A stretch of DNA of 64,000 nucleotides, taken from positions 195,001-259,000 of the forward strand of contig JAMPIV010014129.1 of assembly GCA_024509875.1 (NCBI GenBank), given 5' to 3'. Shown here piece by piece: positions 43,336 through 55,904 of this stretch. The notes beneath the pieces were generated by a model. The model was not told the DNA's origin. It did no database searches and saw nothing but the letters and a program-made list of their open reading frames with translations. Position 1 is the stretch's first letter. Each line of letters begins with the position of its first letter. Origin of the DNA: Oreohelix idahoensis (Eukaryota; Mollusca; Gastropoda; Stylommatophora; Oreohelicidae). The position numbers were made by a program, and so were the translations under genes.

Positions 43336-43708
43336 CTTACCTTAGTAGTTGTCGCAGGCATTCGAAGGAAATACACTAATAAGTAATAAGACTATTTAGT
43401 GTCAAATTTAAGTTTTGCCAAATCCAGCCCCAGACTCGCCCTAGTTGCTGACTGCAAATTTCACGGGAGTTGCTAGAGTCGGTGATTTAATTTGTCCTGG
43501 ATACAATATGTTATCTATGCCTTCAGTTGGTTGGAGTATTTATGCGTGGTGATCGCCGACGTAGGATGAATAGAACATATATAGTTCCTATGTTGTTTGA
43601 CCTCAGGTGGCTGAGACGCTAGGTTAAGTTACATAAATGTTGCTGACAATAAATTTCGCCACAGCTGGCTGATTAGATTGATATAAGTAAATCTGGTAAT
43701 AGTCCTGG

Positions 43709-45137
43709 TGTTGCGTGCATATTTTTGACGCACATATTAAAAAAAAATCGATATGGTTATTTAATATGGGAAAAAATATAGTCATGCATCCATCTGTGTA
43801 TGAAAATGCTGTTTATTGTAAAAGCGAGATAATCCATGTTTGATTCACACTTTTGATTATAGGAGTAATCGGTCTGGATATCGATCCAGCGCAAGAATAG
43901 TACGCTTGCGTTTGTACTTAATTTTAGGGCCAGAAAATATATTAATTTGCTTATTGTGTTTATGGCCTGAATTCATATGTATTACATATTATTAGTACAA
44001 GTAGAATCAGTCCTATATTGTATATTTTGGATGGGTATGAGGGACTAGATTCTTGTTAGCGGAAGTATGAGTTGTCTTAACAAGTCGTGATGAGTTCCGA
44101 TGTACTGCTAAGAATGGCGGGGTACGTTTTTCAAGAGCTGGTCCCTTCGTCAAAAAAAAATGTCTTACGAAGTGGTTTTTTCTTCTGGAGGAGATGGTGT
44201 CTCTACGATAGTTTGTGTTAGAGACTCTCCTTATGTCAGTATATAGATGATTCGGACTCCAGGTAAACCCAGCTCGTATTTTTGATGATCTCTCGTCGGT
44301 TAGGCCTAGCTTGACGTTTGGGTGCTTCGATATGCTAGTGTCGTGTTTTGTATCGACGAAGATGACAGATTTTCCTGCAGCGGTTATGGCTACGTGAACT
44401 AACCTGATCACCGTAGTGCTGCATGGAACCATTCATGAAATCCTTTATATATCCATTGTAAATTAACTTTGGCTGATATTCTTCCTATGAATGAGTGAAC
44501 GACAACTCAGGAAGGTAGCCATGTTGGATTTCGGTCATCGTCTGTTTTGATCACTGCCAAGAGAACAGATTATTTATCTTATTATCGGACAGTGACAGAG
44601 AGATCTCAATCCTGCTAGAAACCCCCTTTTCGTGGTTTCATAAGATGATGTATCATGACATTGAACTTTGATGTACTACCCATTATTTCTGCATGTGTCA
44701 TGACTTCAGATCTGCTATGTATACCTACAAATTGTTATGTCAACAAAGCCTGATGTACTCGTATGTCCCAGTGTGTACGTCTGAATAAATTGAGTAAACT
44801 AAGATTCCAGCAGTCTGCATTGGTGCCTTGTAGACACATGTGTATGAGTGATTATATTGGTCAGCACACGAACAGTACACCATTCGCGGTACTCACACTC
44901 TACACTACTACTTCATACATACACCATCCTGCGTCGGCTGAAGTGACCAAGTTTAGGGCCTGCTTCCCCTGGAGCCTTTGCCTTCCCTAACTCAGGACTA
45001 GGGTGAGTTCCCCATTTACAGCTGGGTAGACTGGAGCATGCCTGATCTCAACAACACACCACTCTTCCTTACAGAGCAGACAGACTGATACTTTACAGTG
45101 GTGTACTACAGGTGTAGTAAGAAATAACGTCTTTACA
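43709..45137 (+). repeat. 5' LTR of gypsy copy 2
   Basis: 1429 bp, TGTTGCGTGC ... CTTTACA. After one further base comes TGGCGAGCCAGATTCC, the presumed primer-binding site (45139). Short frames inside it recur identically in the 3' LTR and are not genes. Confidence 0.96.
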
Positions 45138-46448
45138 GTGGCGAGCCAGATTCCTGGGTCCAGCTTACGCAGTTTTGTGTTGAGAATCACAGTTTACAGC
45201 TGAAAGAACATTTGTTTGAACACATCAACACCAGTAGGACAGCTTGACCTGTATTACCGATAGGATGCTGTATCTAGGTCAGCACTTGTTGACAGTTTTT
45301 TCGCTGTACAGACAGTATTACACAGGACAGTGGTATCAAGTGTAGAAAATATCTGGAGCAATATTGTTGACATTTCTCAATGTACAGAAGAATCGCAGTG
45401 TTGCTGAATAAAGTGCATAGTTCATCGTGGGATCTTCATATGCCCAACAGAGAAAAAATTGAGAGTGTAATAGTTTAAACTGAAGTCTATTACTGAATAA
45501 AGTGGCAAGTTAGTATTATTTAAATAAACTGTGCCTACTTTACAACACTATACTGGCAACACATTCCATTCATGACATAAAATGATATTGTATGCTATAT
45601 GCTATTTATGCTTACATGTTATTTGTTGTGTATTAAATTAGTTTATATTCTGTGTGACTAGAACAGGAAATACCGAGTAATATTGGTCTTGTTCTGGCGT
45701 TCGATAGGGAGCAATTTCTTAATTGAAATTTGCTTGCAACATAGTTTGCAAATATTTGGTTAGTTGTGACGACTGTTTCATATTTGTATTTGTAACATTT
45801 TTTGTGTTCCTTAGTTTTGTTTGATTTGTTTGTATAATTGTAGGTCTCATCTTTCCTTTCATTTCAGTTTTTTACACCCTTATGTTTATACACTGTAGCG
45901 TTATTTGTCTTGTTATCTTATGGCAGTTATCATCACAGGTTCTGTGATCATTTTTTTCATTTCCCCTATTTTAATTTAAATTAATGTTTTCAGATTGTCT
46001 TTTCTTGTTTGTCATTTGTAATGTCTTTAGTTGACATATGACGTATAGTGGTATACACTGATAGTATAGTACAGATCAGTACTTTCTGATTGTTATTGGA
46101 AAAGGGAAATATTTTTTTTCCACAGGTACTCAAGTGATCTTTGATTACATTGAGATATACAAGACCTTTGTAAGGCTTGTCTCCCAAAGTTATTGGTAAA
46201 GGGAAATATTTTTTTCCACAGGTACTCAAGTGATCTTTGATTACAGTGAGGTATACAAGACCTTTGTAAGGCTTGTCCCCACAGTATTTGAGATACAATT
46301 ATTGTTGTCCACAGGTACTCAAGTTATCATTGGTTATTGTAAACCATACAAGTTTGGACTAAGACTAAGTCTAAGGTATAGACTTGTCTCCCATTAACAA
46401 AGAGAGTAATTTATTTACTTTTTCAGGTTTCTGATTTAAGAAGACAAT
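45138..46448 (+). other. Leader of gypsy copy 2 with a three-unit tandem repeat
   Basis: 1.3 kb, non-coding. At 46093, 46190 and 46299 start three related units of about 97-109 bp, each holding 'ccacaggtactcaagt' preceded in units 1 and 2 by a long T-tract, which looks like a splice acceptor (T-rich tract plus CAG). Gag starts at 46449 soon after the last unit. Confidence 0.7.
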
Positions 46449-47558
46449 ATGTCTACCTTAGATTATTTCATTACACTAGGAAAATCTTTTGATAAGACTG
46501 GAAAAGACTTAGAACAATGGGCTGTTGCTCAATATGACAAAGCATTAGCTGCAGAACAGAAAAAACTAGAAGTTGCTGCTGCTGCAGAACAGAAAAAACT
46601 AGAAGTTGCTGCTGCTGCAGAACAGAAAAAACTAGAAGTTGCTGCTGCGGCAGAACAGAAAAAACTAGAAGCTGCTGCAGAACAGAAAAAACTAGAAGTT
46701 GCTGCTGCTGCAGAACAGAAAAAACTAGAAGCTGCTGCAGAACAGAAAAGATTAGATAGAGAAGCTGAAGAGAGAAAAGCAATAAGAGAACATGAGTTTG
46801 AATTAGAGAAATTAAAATTGACATGTATGAGTAATGTTAATCAGGCATCTGGTGGTAATGGTAAACCCTTTGTGTACAAGGTCAGAGTACCAGCGTTTAA
46901 CCCTACCAGTGATGACATAACATTTTGGCTTTCTAGATTTGAACGGGCTTGTCGATCTCATAATGTTGACAAATCACAGTATGTGAATCAGTTGTCTGAA
47001 AATCTAAAAGGGGAGTCTCTGAGTAAGTTATATTTTGTTGAAGAGGCCGACAAAGACAATTATGATGCTGTTAGGGCAGCTTTGATAAAGAGATATCAGT
47101 TGTCTGAGGAAGGTTACCGTCTTTTGTTTAAAACAATGAGACCTGAGGTAGGTGTAGAATTCTCAGATTTCATCTCAAAAGCACGAATTACACTTTCACG
47201 ATGGATTGAATTATCCAAAACAGAGAAAACATTTGATGGTCTTACAGATTTATTGCTAAGAGACAAGGTCATGTCTTCTGTAAATAAATCATTCCTAGAG
47301 TTCTTACATGAGCGTAAACCTAGTACAATAAAGCAAATGGAAGAATATTGTGACCAGTATGCCACGGCACACCCTGACATGATTCTTAGTAACTCTAACA
47401 TTAAAGAGAGTATGCCAGTTGCTTCGGCAACAGAATATAATCAGAATTACTCACACAAATTCCAAGGAGCTAAAAATAAATTTGATAAAAAGGTTAATTG
47501 GAATAAATATCAAAACCAAGATAACCACTCAAATCAGGGTTCTTCTTCGAAGAACTGA
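46449..47558 (+). pseudogene. Gag of gypsy copy 2 (ends at a nonsense codon)
   Basis: 369 codons starting MSTLDYFITLGKSFDKTG. Residues about 35-105 contain six or more near-identical units of the type AAAEQKKLEV. The capsid follows (YKVRVPAFNPTSDDITFWLSRFER ... NLKGESLSKLY), then the SCAN-like part (GLTDLLLRDKVMSSV ... ERKPSTIKQMEEYC), here in one frame with gag. TGA at 47556-47558 replaces the Trp of copy 1 (SSSKNW), truncating before the basic nucleocapsid tract. That tract continues in the same frame to 47965 (RGYNRGNNNYR, CSQCKTLFDPTT). Confidence 0.93.
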
Positions 47559-47976
47559 AATCGGGCTGATAGTCCTCGACACGCGAGGGGTACCCATAAT
47601 GTTAGAAATTCTCGGAAAGGGAGTAGCTATAGGAACTACCCAAGTGCTTCATGGAGACAAAAGAAACAATATTACAGGGATACTCAATATAACGAGCATG
47701 ATGATTATGATCATGAATATTATGATTCAAACCCAAATAGGGGTTATAACAGAGGCAATAATAATTATAGAGACAATTATAACCGAGGTAGATCACAACA
47801 CAAAAGACATGGTAAATCTTATTACCAGGCTAACTCTGCACAACAGGAGTTCCACGACACCGATAATCATAATAATGATAAAAAAGACTCCAATAGTGTA
47901 GCAAATTCCGCTTTCGATTTTGCTAGAGCATCTGAGTGTTCGCAATGCAAAACATTATTCGATCCAACCACAGTGT

Positions 47977-48343
47977 GGGAGCCGCGCTAGCGTAGTGGTT
48001 ACAACACCGCTCTGGCGACCGGGTGATACAGGATCAAACCCGGGCGACGGCATTTGAGGATTTTTCGTCGACCGGGAATTGGACTGGATTAACTCGAGAC
48101 CTGGCGAAAACATTTGAAGGAGTGTCGTCGACCAGGGACTGGCGGCTCCTGAGCCGACCCAGCTGCAATGGGTACCTCCGAAATCGGAGAGTATTTGCCT
48201 GAATGGCGAGGGACATTTGTCTCTGTACAAGAAATAAAGGGATACTCACGTAAAATCAATGTCAGGTTAGACATAAATGATAACCTGAGATTTCGCCTCG
48301 AGTATTAGCGGGCGAACGAAAAAAAAAAAAAAAAAAAAAAAAA
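47977..48343 (+). mobile_element. tRNA-derived SINE with poly(A) tail and TSD, inside gypsy copy 2
   Basis: Flanked by aaccacagtgt at 47966-47976 and 48344-48354. It starts gggagccgcgc and has an A box (tagcgtagtgg, 47988-47998) and a B box (ggatcaaaccc, 48031-48041), spacing as in tRNA genes. A ~300-bp body and about 27 A's follow. It splits the gypsy frame exactly within the Thr-Val codons between DPTT and STLSCGH. The internal Pol III promoter probably drives it; a true tRNA gene is excluded by the length, missing acceptor pairing and tail. Confidence 0.96.
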
Positions 48344-48350
48344 AACCACA

Positions 48351-49106
48351 GTGTCTACTTTAAGCTGCGGTCACCCACTTCCCGCTCTCCATGCGTCAAT
48401 CGCGCATAATGGAAGGGGTGCTCTTGTCTTTAATAGGGGCCTAATAGATGGTACTCCGGTATCAATTCTTTTCGACTCGGGGTGCACTACCATTGGAGTG
48501 AGGCAATCACTCGTAAATCCTTCTCGAGCTACGGGCAATATAGTCAAATGTGTAACATTTGGTGGCACATTGGAGAAGTACTCCACTGCCATTATCAATA
48601 TTGCTACGCCTTTCTTTACAGGAGAGGTGCAAGCATGTCTCTTGCCGAATCCGATCGCTGATCTTATCATCGGTCGCATTCATGGAGTGAAAGAATGCAC
48701 TCCACAGCAAATCTCTAATTGGGAAAATGTTAATATGCAATCTGCTAATGCAGTAATCACTAGGGCTCAAGCTCTTAATATGCCACAATCTTCACATTCT
48801 GAAGATAATGATGCGCAGATCCAAGATGAGCCCTTGGAGATTTCCCACGATTCCTTTATCAAACAGCAGGAAGATGATCCTACTCTAAAGAAATTCTTTA
48901 CTCTGGCAACAAAAGGTGATCCGAATAAGGATACAAATCGTAAATCTTGGATTACGATGAAGAATGGCGTACTTGTACGTATGGTACAAGACTCCGCTAA
49001 GTCCATTCATTCTCAAATCCTTGTGCCTAAAAATATGAGAGTTAAAATTTTACAGCACGCTCATGATTCGCAGTGTGCTGGACATATGGGTTTTTTCCCG
49101 TACTAA
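48351..49106 (+). pseudogene. Protease and start of integrase, gypsy copy 2
   Basis: Continues the polyprotein after the SINE: LSCGHPLPAL completes the CX2CX13CXH motif, ILFDSGCTTIGVRQS is the aspartic protease site, and FGGTLEKYSTAII...DLIIGRIHG is the protease body. Then comes the integrase N-terminus to QCAGHMGF. The frame is lost at the T run 49091-49096, which has one T more than copy 1, and ends at 49104-49106. Confidence 0.92.
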
Positions 49107-51654
49107 AGCTAGAGTTCTTCAATCTTTCTTTTGGCCTGCTGTGAATAAGGACATACGAATCTATTGTCGATCTTGTAAAGTATGTCAAGAGATTAAATCC
49201 AGAGGTCCACGCCATGATGCACCTATTCAGGCTGCAGACATTCCCATTCGGCCATTTCAAAAAATGGCGATAGACATCATTGGTCCATTTAAGATAAAGT
49301 CTGCTAGAGGACACCAATTTATTCTGACGTGTGTTGATATGTGCACACGTTGGCCGGAGGCTGTTCCTCTAAAGAGCATAACTACTGCTGATGTCGCAGA
49401 TGCTCTTTGGTTAATATTTTCTCGTCTGGGGTTTCCAGCAGAAATATTATCCGACCATGGTACCCAACTTATATCGGATACCATGTCTCAAGTAATGTCG
49501 ACTCTGAAGATAGAGAGATCGCTGAGTAGTATTTATCATCCTATGTCCAATGGGATGGTGGAACGTTTGAATAGAACTCTGAAAAACCTACTAGGTAAGA
49601 TAACAGAAGGTCATCCTCAGGATTGGGATAGTTTTTTACCCGCGGCTCTCTTTGCATATAGAGAGGTCGCCAACGAACATACAGGATTTTCTCCCTTTGA
49701 ACTTGTCTTTGGCGCGAAACCGCGAGGTCCTATGTCCTTACTTCATGATCTTATAACTGCTGATAATATTGTCGATGACACAAAATCCTCTTATGAATAT
49801 GTCATCGCACTTAGACACAAGATTATTGAAGCATGCAAATTGGCAACTGCTTCTTCTGAATTTGCGAAACAGAAGGCAAGGGAATTTGCCAATAAAAAGA
49901 GATGTTTGCGTCAACTTTGTCCAGGTGACAAAGCATTTGTCTTGCTACCTTGTAGGGAAAATAGACTTCTCATTTCTTGGAAAGGTCCGTACGATATAAT
50001 ATCAAAGGTTTCCGATGTTGACTATATCGTCGATATTGACGGGAAGCGTAAAACCTTCCACATCAACATGCTCACGGAATTCCATGAACGTCCTGATTAT
50101 TTACAACCTGTTTTCCAGGCAACGGACGATTTTCCAGTCCAACATGGACAGTACTCATCTCTGTCAGTAATACAGGATGAGGAAACGAGTTTCTCGGATG
50201 TAAATTTACCTTTTCCAATGATTCCTCTTCACTCTAATGAATCATGGAAAGATGTTGCAATTTCTCCAGAATTATCTCCAGGAGAGCAGAAACAAGTTTC
50301 TACTATGTTAGAACAATTTCAGGATGTCCTTACTGACATTCCTGGTCAAACGGATGTCATTCAACATGACATTATTCTTACTGACCATAGTCCTATAAGA
50401 GTCAGACCGTATCCTATCCCGATACATTTCCAAGCACAGGTAGAGAAAGAGTTAGATGAGATGATAGAGTTAAAAATTATTGAACCATCCACATCAGCAT
50501 ATTCTTCGCCGATGGTTATAGTACGGAAAAAAGACAATAACATACGTCTTTGCGTGGATTATCGCAAATTGAATCAAGTGACTAAATTCGATGCTGAACC
50601 TATGCCTTTACTAGAAGAGCTACTTACGAGACTATCGAATTCTCACTTCTTTACTAAACTCGATTTGTCTAAGGGATATTGGCAAGTTCCACTATCCGAA
50701 CACGCCAAACCGTTTACTGCTTTTTCGACGCCTAGGGGTCTATTCCAATGGAATTTCATGCCTTTCGGTCTTATGAACGCCCCTGCTACATTTGTACGCA
50801 TGATGCGTCGAATCCTATCTCATCGCTCAGATGTCATTGCGTATCTTGATGACATCTGTCTTTTCAGTGATACTTGGAACGATCACTATAATGGTATAAA
50901 TGAACTATTGTCTATCTTACGCGAGCATAACCTGACAGCGAAACCATCGAAAGCATGTATTGGTTTTAGCGAAATATCTTTCTTAGGACACCGTGTTGGT
51001 CATGGGTTCCTAAAAACAGAAGACCATAATACAAGTAAGATACTTAACATTTCTATTCCTAAGACTAAAAAGCAAGTACGAAGTCTCTTAGGTCTAATAC
51101 AATTTTATGGACGATTCATACCGAATCTGTCCTCCATTATGTCACCTCTTTCTTCCTTGCTAAAGAAAGGGTCTCCTAATGTAGTCCATTGGACTCAAGA
51201 ATGTCAATCCTCTTTGGATAAGGTTAAAACTATGTTTTCTACTTCACCTATCCTAGTATTACCTTCTAAGGATAAGACATTTATTCTTCGTAGTGACGCT
51301 TCATCCACCGGGATTGGAGCTGCACTAATGCAAGAGTACTCTGGAACTCTGCATCCTGTGATGTATATTTCTCGGAAATTAAATGCCGCAGAGAAGAATT
51401 ACTCGGTCCTAGACCGTGAATTATTGGCTATGGTTTGGTCAATCCTTAAACTACAAAGATTTCTTCTGGGCGCGCATTTCATTGTGGAAACTGACCAGAA
51501 AGCTCTTACGGCTATTCAGAGTAAAAATCTGAAGAGCGCGAGATCAACGCGATACGCGATTGCTCTACAGCCATTTCATTTTTCGGTGCGAGCTATCCGT
51601 GGGTCAGAAAATGTGATGGCAGATATTTTGTCTAGATGCCCACATGATTCATAA
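49063..51654 (+). pseudogene. Integrase-RT-RNase H part of gypsy copy 2
   Basis: Resumes immediately after the T-run frameshift and stays open for 863 codons. Order: integrase CxxC (YCRSCKVCQE), DDE core (MAIDIIGP, ILSDHGTQL, NGMVERLNR), GPY/F module (WKGPYDIISK), then RT (IRLCVDYRKLNQV, FFTKLDLSKGYW, IAYLDDICLFS at about 50838-50868) and RNase H (LRSDASSTGIGAAL, VLDRELLAMVW, ETDQKAL), ending CPHDS and TAA at 51652-51654. Nothing follows RNase H, confirming that integrase is not at the C-terminus. All catalytic residues are kept. Confidence 0.95.
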
Positions 51655-52056
51655 CTGTTATACAGCTTTGATACAATTGTTTCTATGTTGAAATGTGTAC
51701 ACATATGTAATATATCATATATTGATTGTAACACTACTTAGCGGTTCATGGATATTTATTCACCGCTGATTTTTTCAATGTTTTTCGTCTTTGATGATCA
51801 TGATGTTAAGATATCTTAGATGGAATTTATGTATAAACTAATGTGGAAATTGTGTCATTGCTAATATTGTAGTATGCGTTGGTGACACCTCTCTGGAAAT
51901 ATTAATACTTAGAGAAGTGCTTTCTCTAAGGTCATAAAACTTATGCTTATCATCTGCGCATTGTTATTGGTGCGTTGTGAGCCTATTGTATGTTGCTCCT
52001 AGATGTATTTCAAAAAAAAATGTACCTTTTTTTTTTCCCCGAGGGGTGTGGTAATC
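51655..52056 (+). other. Untranslated 3' region and polypurine tract of gypsy copy 2
   Basis: It ends in a T-run, then 'ccccgaggggtgtggtaatc' directly before the LTR's TGTTGCG. The same T-run plus G/A-rich tract layout precedes the 3' LTR of copy 1 and of the gag-only element. Confidence 0.75.
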
Positions 52057-53486
52057 TGTTGCGTGCATATTTTTGACGCACATATTAAAAAAAAATCGAT
52101 ATGGTTATTTAATATGGGAAAAATATAGTCATGCATCCATCTGTGTATGAAAATGCTGTTTATTGTAAAAGCGAGATAATCCATGTTTGATTCACACTTT
52201 TGATTATAGGAGTAATCGGTCTGGATATCGATCCAGCGCAAGAATAGTACGCTTGCGTTTGTACTTAATTTTAGGGCCAGAAAATATATTAATTTGCTTA
52301 TTGTGTTTATGGCCTGAATTCATATGTATTACATATTATTAGTACAAGTAGAATCAGTCCTATATTGTATATTTTGGATGGGTATGAGGGACTAGATTCT
52401 TGTTAGCGGAAGTATGAGTTGTCTTAACAAGTCGTGATGAGTTCCGATGTACTGCTAAGAATGGCGGGGTACGTTTTTTCAAGAGCTGGTCCCTTCGTCA
52501 AGAAAAAATGTCTTACGAAGTGGTTTTTTTCTTCTGGAGGAGATAGTGTCTCTACGATAGTTTGTGTTAGAGACTCTCCTTATGTCAGTATATAGATGAT
52601 TCGGACTCCAGGTAAACCCAGCTCGTATTTTTGATGATCTCTCGTCGGTTAGGCCTAGCTTGACTTTTGGGTGCTTCGATATGCTAGTGTCGTGTTTTGT
52701 ATCGACGAAGATGACAGATTTTCCTGCAGCGGTTATGGCTACGTGAACTAACCTGATCACCGTAGTGCTGCATGGAACCATTCATGAAATCCTTTATATA
52801 TCCATTGTAAATTAACTTTGGCTGATATTCTTCCTATGAATGAGTGAACGACAACTCAGGAAGGTAGCCATGTTGGATTTCGGTCATCGTCTGTTTTGAT
52901 CACTGCCAAGAGAACAGATTATTTATCTTATTATCGGACAGTGACAGAGAGATCTCAATCCTGCTAGAAACCCCCTTTTCGTGGTTTCATAAGATGATGT
53001 ATCATGACATTGAACTTTGATGTACTACCCATTATTTCTGCATGTGTCATGACTTCAGATCTGCTATGTATACCTACAAATTGTTATGTCAACAAAGCCT
53101 GATGTACTCGTATGTCCCAGTGTGTACGTCTGAATAAATTGAGTAAACTAAGATTCCAGCAGTCTGCATTGGTGCCTTGTAGACACATGTGTATGAGTGA
53201 TTATATTGGTCAGCACACGAACAGTACACCATTCGCGGTACTCACACTCTACACTACTACTTCATACATACACCATCCTGCGTCGGCTGAAGTGACCAAG
53301 TTTAGGGCCTGCTTCCCCTGGAGCCTTTGCCTTCCCTAACTCAGGACTAGGGTGAGTTCCCCATTTACAGCTGGGTAGACTGGAGCATGCCTGATCTCAA
53401 CAACACACCACTCTTCCTTACAGAGCAGACAGACTGATACTTTACAGTGGTGTACTACAGGTGTAGTAAGAAATAACGTCTTTACA
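52057..53486 (+). repeat. 3' LTR of gypsy copy 2
   Basis: 1430 bp, almost identical to the 5' LTR; noticed differences are one-base changes in homopolymers (near 52120, 52480, 52530) and three substitutions (near 52502, 52545, 52665). Confidence 0.96.
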
Positions 53487-53491
53487 CCTGG

Positions 53492-54944
53492 TCCAGTTAA
53501 TAATATAATTTAATGGTTCTATTCTGGTTTCTCTCATGAAAATGAGGAAAATTGGACCACACAGGTCACAGCAAGAAGCTCATCAATATTAAATATCCCT
53601 GAATGCTTATAATATTATAAGTTCGTATGATTATAAGTTCATATGGCTTAAAAAAGCCGCTAGTATTCAGGTTGATCAGCCTAGATTTTAGGAAAGAAAA
53701 TATAAACATTTAACCACATTATCAATATCATATCTAATACGTGTTAAAATAGGACCTCTTCACCACTCCGTTTTAATTAGATTAAAAACACACGTGTCTA
53801 GCTTATCCTATCGTTTTTAACGCGTGATATGAACACTAGTCATTTAAAAAATTACATAAAATGGATTGAAGTATATATACCGTCAGTAGACAGTTATTTA
53901 ATGTATGTACTAGTCAATTTAAAACATCTCTTACTGGGAAATAGCGAGTAATTAAATTCACTTACGGCTAAAAAAAAGATTTAGCTATAAGCTATTTAAT
54001 TAGCACAGAAAATCTCAGTGAAATATAATGAAAACTTTAAACACACTAAATCACTTAAAGGCTAGTATATAAATTACCGCAATCATAAAAATGAAACACT
54101 CCACGAAAATCTAATAATTTTTACTCTGTACGAGAAATCTTAGATATCGAGCTAGTGAATTTCAGATAGATTTCTGAACAACTGATCATGGTTATCTGAG
54201 AGACATGGTATATATCCGTAAATTCCGTTCTATCGCTCTTTAATGCGAAAGTCACACCTGCTGCCAGACCCGAGCCCATTTGCCGTTCGATTCTTGAATC
54301 AAAGGTAATTTTACCACCTCTGCCACCGACAACCTCTCTGGCTTGATTTTCATCATCTCCGCCTTGCTGAATATCAGCTACGCAATAATTCTCCTGAAAG
54401 TTTTCAATTCAAGGTCCGTCTCAGACTTAACATCGCCCCTGATCAAAGAATCTATTACGCCATGCTCGCGCTCTCTCTGTTCCACCGTGCTTAATTGCCA
54501 AACGGCTCACGTGTTAATTGCACTAGTGAATCCTTCGTTCCTGTAGCAAAAAATAAACTAGATGGGGAGGGGCAAAGTGGATAATCACTGCTGCACTATT
54601 TCCATCTGTGACTGTCAGACCCATACCCAATTAACCGTAGTTTTTCACGTTTGTGTGTCTTGTTGTCACATAGCTGTGTGTGTGTGTGTGTAGTTACACT
54701 TATATTTATATGTATGAGGAGGGCAAGGTTGTCTTGTAATAAATTATAGTCGTATAGATAGGCTGGAATAGAGAAACTTACTCATTCCTGAGACATATCT
54801 TCTCCTTAAACTATCACTCGTGAAATCTATTTCACACACCTTTTTCTCACGTATCTATCACCATCCACTCTACTCAGACGGGGCAAAAATAACTCACAAC
54901 CTATCTGTACGACACCCACTGCCGGCCGAATAACCGCGTGTCAC
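53492..54944. other. Intergenic, no gene recognised
   Basis: AT-rich flank of gypsy copy 2. It contains a short GT microsatellite at about 54676-54692 and nothing else supportable. Confidence 0.4.
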
Positions 54945-55240
54945 GGATTGCCTCCCCTTAGCCCGGCAGTGGTGATCCACCAGTGGCCAACACTCAAAGT
55001 ATCTAATATGGGTCTTCAAAGGTGTCTACCTTCGCACAAGATTACTCTTTGCAGAGTTGTAGATAGAAGGATAATGATGCTTCTATCTCAGGGGAGTTTT
55101 CACAAGGTGTATTCAGAAGTCAAGAACGATGCTGCAAAGGGCAGAGCACTATTAACTTATATCTGATCCGTAGCCTTTCGTGAAGAATTAAGCAATGGTT
55201 TTAGCCCGTTCAAGCCCCCAGCTGGTGTAAATCTAGCGAA
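54945..55240 (+). repeat. Dispersed repeat family A, copy 3
   Basis: Same blocks as 15401-15690 and, inverted, 37480-37690: 'cctccccttagcccggcagtg', 'gtggccaacactcaa', 'cttcaaaggtgt', 'gcacaagattactcttt', 'gataatgatgcttct' and 'cccccagctg'. Non-coding. Confidence 0.65.
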
Positions 55241-55904
55241 ATTCTTTTATAAGTATTTGCTGTATAGATGTAAATATATGTCTTTTTATACATATATTAA
55301 AGAGTCTTGCTCATACGTTTGCTTTCATACCTGTAATAACTGAATCAACAATGACTGTTTTGTTTTAAAATAACATGTAACAAATTTAATAATCAATTAG
55401 TTTTTAACAGGTTAAAATAACGATGGAGTAATGGTGAATTTTAGATGTTTATAAAAGTATCCCAATTAACAGGCGCACTGTCTCGCTGTCCACCCACCAG
55501 TGTTAGCCTCTCTGAATTATTAAATTCTTGAGTATATACAGCGTAACTCAGGGAATATGATAAGAAATCACCAATATTCTTCTGGTATTAAACTCGGAAA
55601 ATATGTGCTTGGACAGCGAGAATTCAATGATTTGTGCCTGAACTAAAATTAACAATTTACATATCTCACAAAATGATACGATACACTTGATGCACATGGG
55701 ATGTAATCATCACTCAACACTGCTCCTTTTGGAGTCTGGGGTTGCTGCTTGAAACGCTTTTCTGAGCGGATGAGCATAAAACAAACACCAGCGCTTGCGG
55801 TAGAGGTTTATGAACATACTATTTTCATATGTTGAGGTTGCCAGCTTCATATATAACCACTTAGCTAGTACAGACATGTTGCATTTCACATTTTAAAATA
55901 TATG
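55241..55904. other. Intergenic, no gene recognised
   Basis: AT-rich sequence up to the target site of the gag-only LTR element. No feature supported. Confidence 0.4.

Larger units (their letters stand above)
43709..53486 (+). mobile_element. Gmr1-like Ty3/gypsy LTR retrotransposon, copy 2 (9.8 kb, broken)
   Basis: LTRs at 43709-45137 and 52057-53486 begin TGTTGCG and end TTACA, and the 5-bp duplication cctgg flanks the element (43704-43708 and 53487-53491). Domain order equals copy 1, and the proteins are closely similar, but the LTR sequences differ clearly from those of copy 1. Three lesions silence it: TGA at 47556-47558, a SINE at 47977-48343, and an extra T in the run 49091-49096. The LTRs differ at only about six places as read, so insertion was recent. 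Confidence 0.95.

Noticed and set aside
44763..44990. 75-codon frame repeated at 53112, and the minus-strand frames at 44013 and 52479
   Set aside because: Again the two LTRs of gypsy copy 2; no known motif.
47977..48060. A functional tRNA gene
   Set aside because: A and B boxes are present but the ends do not pair as an acceptor stem, and a long body, A-tail and TSD follow; it is a SINE.
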